From contig JABBOT010000009.1 in the NCBI GenBank assembly GCA_016165875.1, forward strand, positions 17,974,790 to 18,038,789: DNA of 64,000 bases, read 5' to 3'. Origin of the DNA: Acanthopleura granulata (Eukaryota > Mollusca > Polyplacophora > Chitonida > Chitonidae). Below, in pieces: positions 47,880-59,989 of this stretch (its first letter is position 1; the number at the start of each line of letters is the position of its first letter). Below the pieces are notes generated by a model. The model was not told the DNA's origin. It worked only from the letters and a program-made list of their open reading frames with translations, and searched no databases. The position numbers were made by a program, and so were the translations under genes.

Positions 47880-48105
47880 CGCTGGTCAGCGTATTGGTTT
47901 TGACGCGTCTCTGCTAATTCCCCCAGGTACCGAGAATACGTGAAATCCGTAAAAGCTCTCCGACTCTGGCGCTGGATGACTCGAGTCTCCGGGAAAAACA
48001 TCGGCAGGCTTTAAACGTGCGCTATTGGCTCTCGATATCGTCCTCACACGGGATTGAACCTGGGGTTCCACAGGGACAGATCAATTAGACTTAGTATTTA
48101 CTAGG
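47880..48105 (-). mobile_element. tRNA-derived SINE, minus strand
   Basis: The minus strand holds CCAGGTTCAATCCCGTGTGA, a textbook B-box. A weaker A-box-like GGGAGCCTAGTAAATACTAA lies about 55 bases before it. The body beyond (GCCTGCCGATGTTTTTCCCG, GGAGAGCTTTTACGGATTTC) is unrelated to families A and B. No second copy is in the window. Confidence 0.45.
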
Positions 48106-48467
48106 CTCCCAGAATAACTCTCCGGCCCACTCTTGGCATACAAGCCTCTCCTTAAGGACCAACTTCGAACTGATACCATGTCTACTTAAGTATCATAGAG
48201 GAAGACAGTGAAGGTGGAGGGCCACTTAACGCACTGTTGAGCAGGACAGCGGGCTTGTCATACGTTTAGAAGACATTCCAGGAAGCTAACAGTTCCTGAA
48301 AGTTGTTGCGCTGGGCCCGACGAAAAGTGTTTAAAGAAGAAAAAACTCGCAAATTCGTCACAAACGAAAGAGAAAAAAACAAAACAAAAACAAACAGAAA
48401 AAAGAACAAAACTACAAAAATTCACGAACACTCATCTTTTGTCACACGCAGACTGAAGAACTCCAAC
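48106..48467 (+). promoter_or_regulatory. Possible 5' untranslated/promoter region of the gene starting at 48468
   Basis: This is only positional. The A/C-rich stretch 48330-48420 before the ATG would be 5' untranslated sequence. No TATA box or initiator could be supported. The AACATGGCGGC at the start codon also fits a YY1-type element often found over animal start sites. Confidence 0.3.
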
Positions 48468-48729
48468 ATGGCGGCAACGAAAGCTGAACAAAGTACTTTA
48501 GAAAAGGAGACAAATGAGCGTTTTGTGCAAGCTGGAGAAAATTTGGACAGTGACCAATATGTGGATTTATCTTCTTGTTCCCCAGATTTGCAGGAATCTC
48601 GTAGGATGCTTCGGAAGAAGGATTTGGTTCATATATTGTTTTTATACCTGTGTTTCGCTGGTGTGTCCCCGGCATATCCCTGTGGAGAAGATCCTCTGCG
48701 TAAACTGTACAGCTACGCCAAGGCTACAG
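48468..48729 (+). CDS. Candidate first coding exon of an unknown gene
   Basis: The ATG at 48468 sits in AACATGGCGGC, a strong animal start context with A at -3 and G at +4. The frame runs 87 codons plus one base to ACAG|GTAAGT at 48729, a near-ideal splice donor. The product begins MAATKAEQSTLEKETNERFV, an acidic, polar N-terminus. About residues 54-70 (VHILFLYLCFAGVSPAY) are hydrophobic and could be a membrane or signal-anchor segment, followed by PCGEDPLRKLYSYAKAT. Frame composition is unlike the flanking DNA. The frame is also open upstream (from about 48303) with a Lys-rich stretch I regard as untranslated. I do not recognise the family and found no following exon in the 15 kb downstream, so the intron would be long. 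Confidence 0.55.
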
Positions 48730-50600
48730 GTAAGTCAGAAAATATATACTGTAAAAATATCAAAAGGTACTGTATAATGAGACCTAAAATTTGCATATAG
48801 GGCTGAGGAACTCAGCTTGCCTCATTCTGAGAGCATCTTGATCATAGAAAGGTTATTTTAGGCTTTTCGGGAAGATAAGGTGCTGTCCTACCAGGAAAGT
48901 GTAACATTCCGCAACCAAAAGAATGTAATTTATGACCGTTATTTAGCTTCAAAAACACATGTTTATAGCGAATTTTCAGGGCAAGTATCGGTATGCACAC
49001 AATTTCATGGTATTTTACTGCAGCAAAAGGAACTTCAAATACTTTTCAAAAACAAATGGAGTAGATCTGCCAACATTACTTGGTGTAACTTTGCACTACA
49101 AGGCTTGTCAAATTACATAAGCTCGTTTTAGCTGTAACGCTGCGTCATGTTCGCGTGCATTTGATTGGTGTTAGTACCTTTACAGCGCTTGGGAGGCGAA
49201 AAATCAGTGTGCCAGACTGTAATGTTAAAGCAGTTTGCTTATCTAACGACGTAAAGGACTGTCAATTTCCAGTCAGAATGGCGGTATTTGTCTGGTGAAA
49301 AAAAACAATGTCGCCAAAGCTGCCGGCAGATTTTACTGTAAAAGCACATCGTTTGTTATTACTGCATAATGCTGGGATAATTACTTTCAGTAAAAAGAAT
49401 TTTTAAGTGAAAGAAAAAAATGAAATGAAAAAGATCGGGCCCCGGGATGACGGAACTGTCCTAGGCTTAAGGCAAATGTAGACTTAACTTGCGGTATTAT
49501 CCTTGGACTAATTTTCATTTTTGCCATGAGGGCCTAAGAATACTTAAGTATTAAAATAAAAATGGTGATGGTGGGTTACAAGATTTTAGAAGTTTATTAA
49601 GGCTAAGTCTGACTTTGCGATCCTAGGAACAGACATGAATTACGAAAAGATTTTATCAAATTTACCAAACATTTTATCATCAAAATTAAATACGATAAGT
49701 CATTCTAAACACAACTTTTTTTAAGCGAAAACCTTTGAAAAGAGGGGTTACAGGGAACTGAAATTTGCACCTGGAATACAGCGCTCGCGCTTATACAGTG
49801 TCTCGTGAACGGACATTGTCTCCGCGCGATACATACTTGACAGTTGATTCACATATACACAGCTTTGTCGAAAAATAGATAAAGTTGACTACCTCTATAA
49901 AGTGAAATATCTCTTATATATCGTCTCAAAGAAAGCAGATTCCCATACCCAAACAGTACTATGAAATAATGTGAAAGATTGCTTTATTTACTTTGAGTTG
50001 ATGAGAGTCCTGTACTGAATATGTATTATATACAAAGAAAATGTGAAGTATTGAGGCACCTATGGTAATGTAAGAGTATGCTTTATGACAGCTATCTTTT
50101 AAATTGTAAGAAAAATTACATTCCGGGATCTATAAATATGCACTCCGCTGGGAATACAGGATTCTAGGAGGAAACTTACAGAGTTCAGTACATTCAAATA
50201 ATCGTGTATTTTGTAAGGTGAACTTTTCAGATTTGTAGGCAAGTTAACAAAATAGCGTTACAATAGTTACAATACACATTATCTGATAAAACGTGTCGTG
50301 CAACGAAAAACTAACGACCAAGAGCCCACTGTAGAACTGATACAAGATCATGTCGTTTTCACGGTCCATTTTTCAAAAGTCTTTCCAGGTGTCTCATTCT
50401 GTAAAATTTGGACGAACGTAAAAGATCAGTTTTGATCTAAGCATTGCACTTTTTCCTAAGAGCAACCGAGCGAAACTCCCGTGATGGTCAGAGCTTGTTT
50501 GATAATACCCATTAACACAATCGTGGTTATCAACGCCCACTCTTCAGAGCTTTGACTTATTTTTCTGTAAATATGCATTTTTGTGTTATTTCACATACTT
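48730..50600. other. Presumed intron or spacer, nothing recognised
   Basis: If the exon at 48468 is real this is the start of its first intron. No repeat family or second exon is visible. Confidence 0.4.
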
Positions 50601-50741
50601 GCACCATAGTTTGTATGAAAGAGTTAATATGACATTAAAATTTCTGCTTTATAGCCAAAGAAAGTCGGCGTGACGTCACTGATGAACCAGTACTATAAAT
50701 ACGGTCCGTAAAAAACTATCATACATTTTAACGATCTTTCA
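50601..50741 (-). repeat. Family F single arm
   Basis: AGTTAATATGACATTAAAAT, TTTCTGCTTTATAG, GTGACGTCACTGATGAACCA and AAAACTATCATAC match, in order, the reverse complement of the left loop edge and left arm of the foldback element at 29201-29696. Only one arm is detectable. Confidence 0.65.
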
Positions 50742-52147
50742 AGTCGTACCCATTGCACATGCGGTAGTGTGAAATCTTTGCTCCAGAGTGACGATTAGTT
50801 GTGACATCAAGCAGCCAAAACTGTCGAAGGTGTCAGTGTAATGTTCTTCTGAGCACCTACCATGGTCAATTCTGAGACGAGACTTAGAAACCCTCTTTGT
50901 CACGTCCATGTTACGTTTCGTGTCTAACCAGTGTTGGCAGATACAATAGATGCTGTGTTTTTGTCGTCGAGCAATCTTCTAACCCGTCACTATGAGAAAT
51001 ACAGCAACTGATATTATAGTATACAAACAACAGAATTATTCTGTTAAATTCAATTAGTGCGATCTGTCCTTTTTTCATTAGGAATTTAACAGACTTACCT
51101 TATTTACAGCACCTAGATTCCGTAGCTAACAGCGAATAAATTATTTATTTCCAAGCTTTAGGACGGAGGAGGTTCGGGGGAGGGGAGACCTAAACGGCCA
51201 TTCCTCTGACGTGCTTGGCAACTCTATAAATGAACTGTTAATCTGAAATTCTTACGAGGCCATGACAAACAACGCGATGTCGCGTCACTCATAATGGCGA
51301 ATGGTGTTCGTCTGACGTCATGGGAATCCCCTGCCGTTTCGCGTTGTAGAAATAACACGCGCTTGACTGATTGAAATTGATAAGATGGCGGAGGGTTGGA
51401 TAGTCTCAACGTGACCGCTTTACATAGCTTAAATTGAAATATCTCAATTATGCAACATCGGAAAAACTTGAAGGTGGTGTTTATAGGGCATACTTTATGA
51501 AATCGTAACATACATAATGTAATGTCTAGTGCTGTCCCTTATTTAAGGCCGCAAGCACATCAGTAGAGTCTGGATTCGCTTCTTCTCTTCGGGTGTATAG
51601 GAATAGTCCTCCTCCTGGTCAAGAAGCAAGTGGTGGCGGAGTTACCAATGTGCTTGCCTCTCCACCGTTGAGACGTACGAAACGAGGATTCATTTTATCA
51701 CATCTGGACAGGGATTTTCAAAGGTTCCTGTGTTTTTTTGTTTTTTTTTTTGGCCATTTTCCGTGTTTTTGTGTAAATGAGAGATTGAAGATCCTCTGTG
51801 TCATAGACCTACATGGTTTCGATTTGAGATCAATAGTATAACGTGTCACAGGCGGAACAATTCGCCCGTATGTTGTACTTATGTTCGGCAGTTTACTCCT
51901 GGTACTCCGGGTTCCTTCACACATAATATGTTGGCCGTCATGTAACAAAAGTAAAAACTCCTGGCATATGGTGGTAAACAACAGTCAAAAAATAAATATC
52001 ACCTTCTAGACCCTATTATATAGACGATCCAGATGTGATCTTGAGGTACACTAGTGAATCAAGACGTAAAAGTACCCACAGTAATTCCTTGGTACATGTC
52101 GTACTTTAGTGTTCGATTCTAACAGTAGATTACATATTATTAGTTAC
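50742..52147. other. Spacer with a degraded SINE tail
   Basis: 51928-51998 (GTTGGCCGTCATGTAACAAA ... TGGTAAACAACAGTCAAAAA) resembles a strongly diverged family A body and tail. A minus frame at 51224-51511 has no recognised domain. Confidence 0.4.
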
Positions 52148-52229
52148 GGTACATGGTTCCTGAGTGAAAGGATATGAGGCTTATTAGCCCCATATAGTTT
52201 CACATCCTTTCACTTAGTGACCATGTAAC
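52148..52229. repeat. Long hairpin (about 30-bp arms)
   Basis: GGTACATGGTTCCTGAGTGA followed by AAGGATATGA faces its near-complement TTTCACATCCTTTCACTTAG followed by TGACCATGTAAC across a loop of about 20 bases. Only a few positions are unpaired. It could be a tiny MITE or a transcribed hairpin. Confidence 0.7.
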
Positions 52230-53334
52230 GAATTTATCCTGCAGAAGACCCTAAAAACTGCTCTGAACTATTCACTGAAATTTCTTGAAACACAAAAGGG
52301 GCTTCAGTAGTAATTTCCAGTGATCTAGGAATTATGACGTCAAAACGATATTGACAATGTTGTGTCAACATTCCTCTGTGACGTTGTGTCGTTGGTGTCA
52401 TTGTTGCGTCATATTGTACTGTGCCCTCACGACGTTCTCCCTACTGCTGAGTCATCGGAAGCATATAGCATTTGCTGCAGAGTATAGAGATATACGCGTC
52501 TGACACGTGACCATTACTGTCCAACCAAAAGCTAAAAGACCAGTCGTTATCCCAACTCATCAAATAACTGCAATAACAATGACAATAACTTTTTTTACTC
52601 AACGGTTAGCTATTTTGCAAGTGATGTCGGCCCGGTACATAGCCTGAGCTATGTTGTACGTATAATCCAGGTAATGTGCCGGTAATGAGACTAGAAACTC
52701 TAGTTCGTTACTGGAATGTGGCCAGGCCTAAGCGTGTATTTATTCACCCAACTGGAATTTATCTCCGTGTCAAGAATGTGTCACATGTACGGTGGGGGGA
52801 GTTTTAAATGAAACGACCGCTCTTCATGAAACTAATATAACTTAATATAAACTTAAACAAAAGAAAAGTGTATTAGTTATCATGGTCGGTTGTAGGTCAA
52901 AGCTTTTTCAATACTTCTATGAATTTCTGATTTATCTGAGCTGATATACAAAAGTAAGAGTTAAAAATTGAATGAATTATACTTTCCATTGCTTGAACAG
53001 GCCGTTATACAAGCAGTCTAAAACTTGACGCAATTGCTCTAGCAGAAAATTGTACATCCTTTCTGAGACATTGAGGAGTCACTCTGACGAAACCTTCGCT
53101 TCTCGGCTTCAATTTGGCGAGAGAATACATTGGAGGATAATCTTCACATGACCTTCACATGATTGTGTGAGCCTCTCGATAGTAGAAGAGAAACATTCCC
53201 AATGAGGCACTTCTGCACGTAGTAACACTCTCGCAAAGCAGGGATTACTTAGTTCACCATCCCATGGGTATCATCTAGGTCAGGGATTAACGCGGGCCTT
53301 GAGTATTTTATAGATCAGTGAAGTATAGTATATT
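52230..53334. other. Spacer, nothing recognised
   Basis: AT-rich unique-looking sequence. No gene or repeat could be supported. Confidence 0.5.
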
Positions 53335-53572
53335 GCATTTAATATCAATGCAGTTTATTTTTACCTAATTCTGCTTAAGCCATGGTCCTAGAGGGCTTGT
53401 AAACTGATACTTCTTAAACACTTACGTGAACAGTTAGAGTAAAACTCTCACTGAAGTAAACTGACAAGAGGCCGGATTCCACCGATAACGTGTGACTATT
53501 TGACAACTATCACGCTGTCGTCGTTTCTCTGGTTTCACTCTCTACGCTTTAGTCTTTTATATTATAACAGGT
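53335..53572 (-). repeat. Family D repeat, full length, minus strand
   Basis: This is the most complete copy. The reverse complement runs AAAGACTAAAGCGTAGAGAG, GAAACGACGACAGCGTGATA, CGGTGGAATCCGGCCTCTTG, TTTTACTCTAACTGTTCACG, GGACCATGGCTTAAGCAGAA and TTAGGTAAAAATAAACTGCA. It gives the best estimate of the family's ends, about 230 bp. Confidence 0.82.
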
Positions 53573-54274
53573 GGGTGTTCTACGCGATGCGTTGGTAAAT
53601 TCTACTTGTTTTCACGAAACACTGTAGATCTAGTTTTGAATAGATGACGTAAAGAATCCCACTTAAATTAAAAAAGTCTATTTTTGTGAGGTAGTATAAG
53701 CGAGATATCGCTGTTCAAAGTAAGCAAAACGGCCACATTAATAGGGAAAAATCAACGGGTCGCCATGCTCACAATTTTAATTTATCAAGGGCGAGGTATT
53801 TCCACCACTCGAGAAGGCATCTGTTTCCGGTCTGACGTCAACCGTTCCTAGTTCACCATTGTGCCATGTACAGGGTATTGTTAAATCAGCTGTTTTACTT
53901 CTGACTGCGAGAAAATTCTGATGCACTTTAAGGGCACTTTCAACCAGACAAGGTGTTAGAATACGTCTGATGTTATTCCCCATGTTCTCAACCAGGAGGC
54001 CACAACACATATTCTTCAGTTGTAATAATAAAAGGGGCCGTATAGTTCACACGACAAGGGAGTGTCTCGCCTCTACTACTGAAGGGCGTAGAGTACGGAT
54101 GACATGACATCGTGTTTCCGATTTCTCCAAAATGGCGTATCCCATGGCTTTGTAAGAATTCCAGACAAAAAGCTGATTGAAAAAAAGCCTATGCCCATTT
54201 GGGTCTGTATGGATCCCTTTTCGGAAGTAACTTTGGTGATATTTTTTGTTGTCTTTTCTTTTAAGCATTTAAAT
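53573..54274. other. Spacer, nothing recognised
   Basis: Minus frames at 53777-54010 and 54047-54268 have no domain that I can name. Confidence 0.4.
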
Positions 54275-54385
54275 TAGCAGTTAGAATAAGTCTCTAACTG
54301 AGACAAAGTGAAATAATGCCGGATTTTCATCGGTTACGCGTGGTCACACCTCGTCAATGTTTTGATGTTACTCGCGTAGTCTGTT
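54275..54385 (-). repeat. Family D repeat, partial, minus strand
   Basis: The reverse complement contains CGCGTAACCGATGAAAATCC, GGCATTATTTCACTTTGTCT and CAGTTAGAGACTTATTCTAA, as in the D middle region. Confidence 0.6.
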
Positions 54386-54577
54386 ATACTATGGAAAATA
54401 CTGGAAGTCAGATAATTCGGTATGCACTACCACACAGAAACAGATGAACTTGCAATGATCATTTTAATTACCATCATAAAAATGTGTCTGTTTCTTGCAA
54501 AATTCCCTTCAGTTTTTAAAATGGCGGGAAGATTCATTACCTCCGGTTTTCCTAGTTGAGCTGTTATACAGTGTATT

Positions 54578-54911
54578 AGGGAATTAGGGCCAGCGTATCC
54601 GGAAACTAGGACCAGCGTAACAGGGAAATCATTTCCGCGTAACCCCGTAAGCGAGAAATAGGGCCAGTGTAACTGAAAACTGGAATCAGCGTATCCGGGA
54701 AATAGGAGCACCATGATTGGGAACTAGGGCCAGCGTATCCGGGAACTAGGACCAACGTAACCGAGAACTAGAGCCAGTGTAACCGGGAACTATGGCAAGG
54801 GTAACTTGGAACTATGGACAACATATCCGGGAACTAGGGCCAACGTAACCGGGAACTAGGCCCTGTGTAACCCGGATCTATGACCTGTGTAACCCGGCAC
54901 TAGGGCCAGTA
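54578..54911 (+). repeat. 22-bp minisatellite, about 15 copies
   Basis: The unit is approximately GGGAACTAGGGCCAGCGTAT CC, alternating with GGGAACTAGGACCAACGTAACC. The strict 22-bp spacing is clearest at 54718-54850. The minus frame at 54427-54714 overlaps the first half of the array. Confidence 0.88.
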
Positions 54912-55926
54912 AAGAAAGTTGCATTTGTAGGCATTCTATCATAGATTTAGATGTTATTTCAGAATACCGTAACTGACACACTGACATGTATACCTAAAAA
55001 TACTGAAAACTCCTGCCTATACATCTTGCATGCATATGAGTAGCAGTGTTAATGTTTACTAAATATTTTTTGCACACATACACTCGGTAAAGTTTGGTTA
55101 CTGTTAATTGATATGTTCAAGATCTTGACTTTGGATCCATTATCTCCTAAGACGTCATATTAATTGAAACCACCAATAGTAAGATATTTGTTACGTCAAG
55201 AAAATGGCCTCAACACCGCCTTTTTGCTATTTCTTTACATTAAAGAAGCACAGAAAACAAACAACATTTTGTTCTCTTTTTTTGTTGCTTCTCACTCCCC
55301 GTTGGGACGGCAATTAGCTCACCCGCACACATTTCCGATTGGGATAAATATGCTTTCAGATTAGCACAGGCATACACGCAAACTTTTAGGTGTTCGCTAT
55401 AACACGCTAGGAATTATTGTGCATTGAGAAGAAGGCTAACATTGAGGAAAACATTATTCATTTGTGCCAAAGCTTTTATCGTGAGGGATATTCCAGCGTT
55501 GGAGTAGTCAGAATGTTTGCTATAAAAAAATCAAACAGTATGACAAACGCAGAAGAAGAGTGAAAGTTGTGAGAATTATCCTCCCCTCCCTCCCCAAGAA
55601 AGAGAGAAAATAAAATGAAAAAAATCTCGAAGGCGGCTTTGGAAACATATGAAATACATGTAAGACTATATATGATAACAAAATTATTAAGCTGTTAAGA
55701 ACTTTGCACAGTGTATATGAAGTGTCAACTGAATCCACATTAAATAAAATGTTAGGAGTTTATGTTAGGGATGTATTACATCTGTGAAGCACATACGTCA
55801 GATTTCTCGAAAGCAAAATGTTGGAGGAGAGTCAGTAGTGGTAGTTTCTCCTGGAAAATTCCAGGCACGTGGCCCTTGACAGGTCAAAGATGACCCTTTC
55901 GCCCACACTTTTCTTTGTCAACCATG
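54912..55926. other. Spacer, nothing recognised
   Basis: AT-rich. A minus frame at 55520-55738 is Phe/Leu-rich low-complexity sequence. Confidence 0.45.
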
Positions 55927-56349
55927 TCATGCATGTAAGGCGGTGCGAAACTTTTCTCCGAGCCTCTGGATGTTTGTCATGCTGATCTGGTGTTGTCCGG
56001 CAGATCTCAGGCAGATGACCACTCGGCCGTCCCCTGGGGCCGAAGTGCTACTGTCCGAGCGGCAGGCGATGACCAACTGACAGTGTCCAGGAAAACTGAT
56101 ATCAGCCCAAAGGCTGATGCTTTTACACATTTGCAGCTCTTGTATGAATGCTTCTGGCTGACCACCAGTTGGCGACGTGATTTGCATGTGCCAGCAGGCG
56201 ACACCTGGCGGTGTGAAAACGTCGCGGCTGACAATATATTCTCGAGGCTCAAATCCATATTGGCTGACAATGTCAAATGCGTGTTTGTGAAATGACGTCT
56301 GCTTGTCATCGCCCGCGACACATACACACGCATAAAGAACAACTTTACT
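55927..56349 (-). CDS. Candidate terminal exon of an unknown protein
   Basis: A minus frame is open from upstream of 56373 to a TGA at 55927-55929. An acceptor-like CCTGAGCTCCAG ends at 56350, so the exon would start at 56349 with SKVVLYACVCVAGDDKQTSF, giving 140 codons to the stop. Its reading (for example HAFDIVSQYGFEPREYIVSR and ISMTNIQRLGEKFRTALHA) has a balanced composition with alternating hydrophobic residues, like a folded domain. It lies in a patch of higher GC. I do not recognise the family. The opposite strand (55990-56295) and another minus frame (56007-56342) are also open, which weakens the case. Confidence 0.4.
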   Translation of the reverse strand, partial: SKVVLYACVCVAGDDKQTSFHKHAFDIVSQYGFEPREYIVSRDVFTPPGVACWHMQITSPTGGQPEAFIQELQMCKSISLWADISFPGHCQLVIACRSDSSTSAPGDGRVVICLRSAGQHQISMTNIQRLGEKFRTALHA

Positions 56350-56394
56350 CTGGAGCTCAGGAATACAATACACTTACATCTTATGATAAATTAT

Positions 56395-56550
56395 TGGGAA
56401 GATCCGCCAGAAACCTTCGTGGTCGTGGTTGTAGGTTTCCCCTGGGTTCTGTCCCGTCTCCCCCCACCATATAATGCTGGCTGGCGTGGTATAAGTGAAA
56501 TATTCTTGGATAGGGCGTAAAACACCAATCAGTTAAATAAAATAAATAAT
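56395..56550 (+). mobile_element. Family A SINE, 5'-truncated
   Basis: GTGGTCGTGGTTGTAGGTTT, CCCACCATATAATGCTGGCT and AAATATTCTTGGATAGGGCG, then AAAACACCAATC and an AAAT tail. The head and first body third are absent. Confidence 0.87.
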
Positions 56551-58391
56551 CCATTCGGTCCTCCAGCCATCTATTTCCCCTGTATTTTTGTGTCGAGCAA
56601 ATCGTTTACATGAATCAGATATCGTGACTGTTTCACTTCATCTGATCCTTAGCCATGTGTTACTCATTCATTTCCAATAGCTCTAAATGCGCGTTGCTAT
56701 TCGGTTTCATACATTTACAATGCACGTTACGATCTCATTTAAGTCATGTTTATCCCAAGGTCAGTTATTATTCGAGTCCTATCACTTCATGGGACTATTT
56801 CCATTTCTATTTCCATTAAATTGGCTCATGGGAGGTCTTACTATTTCGGTCTCAGAAGATAATGGGTCATATTTCTCTTTCACTTACACAAGTTACTATT
56901 TCAGTTAAATTAGTTCATCAAATAGGTAGCTGTATCCGTTAAATAAACTCACAAGACATCTTGTTATTTCAGTTGGAAAATCTATGATACATCTGCATAG
57001 GTCATATAACGTGTGAAGATGTCTCCTAGTAGCATTTGTTACTTCTAATGTGTTTTGTGATGTTTTGATTCAACGTCAACGTCAACGTAAGTTATTACTG
57101 CAAAAAGTGTCGAGGACTTACCATCACAAAACTTCAGTTTAGGTTTCTTTAATTTTAGAACGAGTTAGTAAGTTAGTAAGTATCTAGGCTCTCTCGAACT
57201 CTGCTTGATAATTGTATCTAATCCCGCTTAACCAGGGGTTAGCACCCGTCTGTTCACGGTGTTGAGCATGAGAGCCACATAAGATATATGGACAGTTGCA
57301 ATCAAAGCGCAACTCAGATGGATATTTTGACCATTGACAAATTATTAAAGTCGAATGGTACACGATTTCCATGATGATTTTATTCATCCGCCTAAAACAT
57401 TCCTGGCGCTTTTCCCTCATCATTGAAAACTGTTGACTGCTTCTCTTTGAGCTACTCCTCCTGATTTCTTACTTTACATAACTTACTTCCTTCTTGGGAG
57501 GTTTGTGGGAAAGGTTGTTTTGGAAATTGTTATTGCGATTATTGGGTCGGAACGCCTATTTTGTAATACGTTTAGAATGTTTTATATGTTAGTTAAATGA
57601 ACGCAAGAAGAATGTTAACACTTCACTTAAATTTTTTATGAAGCATTTCAACACAGCTTACGAGCCGGGACAACGTTTCACTTCCCTGTGCTCACTAGGC
57701 AGGTTTTGCCACCTTTACTATCCAACTTTGAAACACGTTAAATGTATGCTGACCCAAAGGTTCGCTTTGCTGCAGCGGAAATAGATCTGTAAAACATATA
57801 CAAAAACATATCCTGCAAGCAAACCATCACGTAGGCATACTTATTTTGGCGTCGGGAGAATGCTTGATATTTGAGCCGCGTACAGGAATTGTGCTTCTTT
57901 GTTGAAAATACCAACTATAAGACTAGTCCCCTTTGCCTTGTGAAAGCCAGGCGGTGATTAAGGAAAAGTCCATCATGGCCTCTCAGTGCCATACCCTTGC
58001 GATTATACCTGTGGTGGTGAAGCAATACAAACGCAGCTGCGTGTGGTATGCATAATTTAGATCTAGCCACTGAGAGACAACAATGGCCGGTAATCCAATG
58101 TCACGTGACGGATATTTGGGAGCAAAATGATCCTGGTCAGTTTCCGGTGTGCTAGTTCTCGACCTAAGCTCTTCTCAAATTTCACAAATCGCCGCGACTG
58201 AATGTAGCACCGTCGTCTAAGGCGTCTGATCCCCCATCCAATGAAATGAGATGTTGGAATTCAGCGTTGACTTTATGTCAGGTGGTTGTCGAATTCCCAG
58301 CGAAGTACGGTATAGTCGTCACACGGTGCTGTGTTTTAAACCTATATGTATATGTTAAAAGCCACAACATGTTACGGAGCAGCACGTTGAT
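56551..58391. other. Spacer, nothing firmly recognised
   Basis: CAACGTCAACGTCAACGT (6 bp x3) lies at 57072-57089. A weak tRNA-like CCGTCGTCTAAGGCGTCTGA near 58211 is followed by GGTTGTCGAATTCCCAGCG, but the spacing fits poorly. Frames are short. Confidence 0.4.
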
Positions 58392-58537
58392 TTATTTTAT
58401 TTTACTTAACTTTGCTTAAGCCATGATGCGCGGGACGGTTAGTTTGTTATTATTTCAGAATTTATTTTGACAGGTAGAATAAAACTCTAACTGAGCTACA
58501 TTGACAATATATTGAATTTCACGGGTTCTCATTTGCC
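58392..58537 (-). repeat. Family D repeat, partial, minus strand
   Basis: The reverse complement contains AGTTAGAGTTTTATTCTACC, GCATCATGGCTTAAGCAAAG and TTAAGTAAAATAAAATAAAT, matching the second half of family D. Confidence 0.68.
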
Positions 58538-58778
58538 AACTAAACCAGTTTATTCCTTCTGGTTTTATAGCCCCAATGCTGTAGTATTTCGTATTGCATA
58601 CACGCCATGTTCTTGGGAAATTGTAAAATGCCAATCCAATAAAGAAGCAAACAAACAAACAAATAAATAATGCATATGGCTTTTTGGTGTGATTCGCGAA
58701 ATCTGGATGCAAAAAGATTTACCTTTCTTGGTCCTTGTGGGTATATCGCGATTTGGTCTGGTGATTTTCAAGGAGACA

Positions 58779-58990
58779 TAAGGCCTAGGTGGCTGATTCG
58801 TGCAATGAATTCTTGCGGAAGCCAAATGGACCTTTGCAAATGAGGCCGCGAGTTCAAATCTAGCTTTTACTTGTTTGTCTTAGGCTTTAAGTCATGAGCT
58901 TCTTCAAGCACTCAGAGATGTGAATTTTCATAGCGAAATGTTCTTGAGTAAATCGTGAAAGAAAACCTTTGCAGAAATAAGGCCACCTAA
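58779..58990 (+). mobile_element. tRNA-derived SINE, another head type
   Basis: AGGCCTAGGTGGCTGATTCG is an A-box-like start, and GGCCGCGAGTTCAAATCTAG about 60 bases on is a good B-box. The end ATAGCGAAATGTTCTTGAGT resembles the family A tail. The body between is not shared with other copies here. Confidence 0.6.
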
Positions 58991-59989
58991 TTAATGAAAT
59001 AAAAAGCGCCTTTTTATTAAAGAATCGGCACCCCGTATAGTCATACCCACATTGGAAATCACATTGGTATGGAGACTACTCCTGTTTGATTATAGTCTAT
59101 ACGATTCATACTAAACACTCTCTTCGTTTACCGTTGGAATATTTAAAGATTTCTGTAAATATGTTGACAGCTTAATCTACTTTTCCTTCGACTGAAATAT
59201 GGCTCTTTGTATTTCGATGTTGTTTTCCTTTACATATATGAAATTATTAGAATATATGTTATTTGTTTTCTTTTTTACGTATGTAAAGTTCTGTATCGTA
59301 TATAACATTTAACTCGCAAAGTTTGCACATTTCTTTGCAAATATCATTACTGGCAGACCGGCTCGAAATGTACGTCAGTTTTATACGGGTTTGTAATGGA
59401 TCAAAGATTTACAGTATCATTGAAAGATCGTTAGCCAGGCGCACGTCTTACATCATTTGACTCTCATTCATAACTTGATCTACGCCATCAAGAGACATTC
59501 TAAGAGGGTCTGTTAAGGCTATTTTATGTTCGTAAGTGAGGGCGCAATATTGTCCTTATATTTGGAGCAGTCCAATATGGTCACAACGCAAGCGTCTTGT
59601 ATGTCAGACACGGGATTAATTCCAAGTCGGATTAGGACTAAGACTTACAGATTGGCAATCTGTGTACTTCCTAGCTTGACCCTGAGCGCAAGGGAATACC
59701 TTAAGTACTGGTCGACCAGTGTACTATGAGTCATACCTGGCTACGGCGTGGTATTTAATGCGACAGTACTCTGAGTGTATATCGGACCTGGGACGATCAG
59801 TCTGCCGAATGGAGACACCATCATGATATGGTGGAAACATGGCATTGTTGAAAGCCACTACATACTTGGAGAAAATATTAAGTACACGATCAAATAATCC
59901 ACAGAATCCGTTTCCATGCATTCCGTTTTACATGTAAAAGACACTTGGCAGCGGATGCACTGAATGAAGGAAACGCACAGTGTAAAGGG
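58991..59989. other. Spacer, nothing recognised
   Basis: AT-rich unique-looking sequence with no supported feature. Confidence 0.5.
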
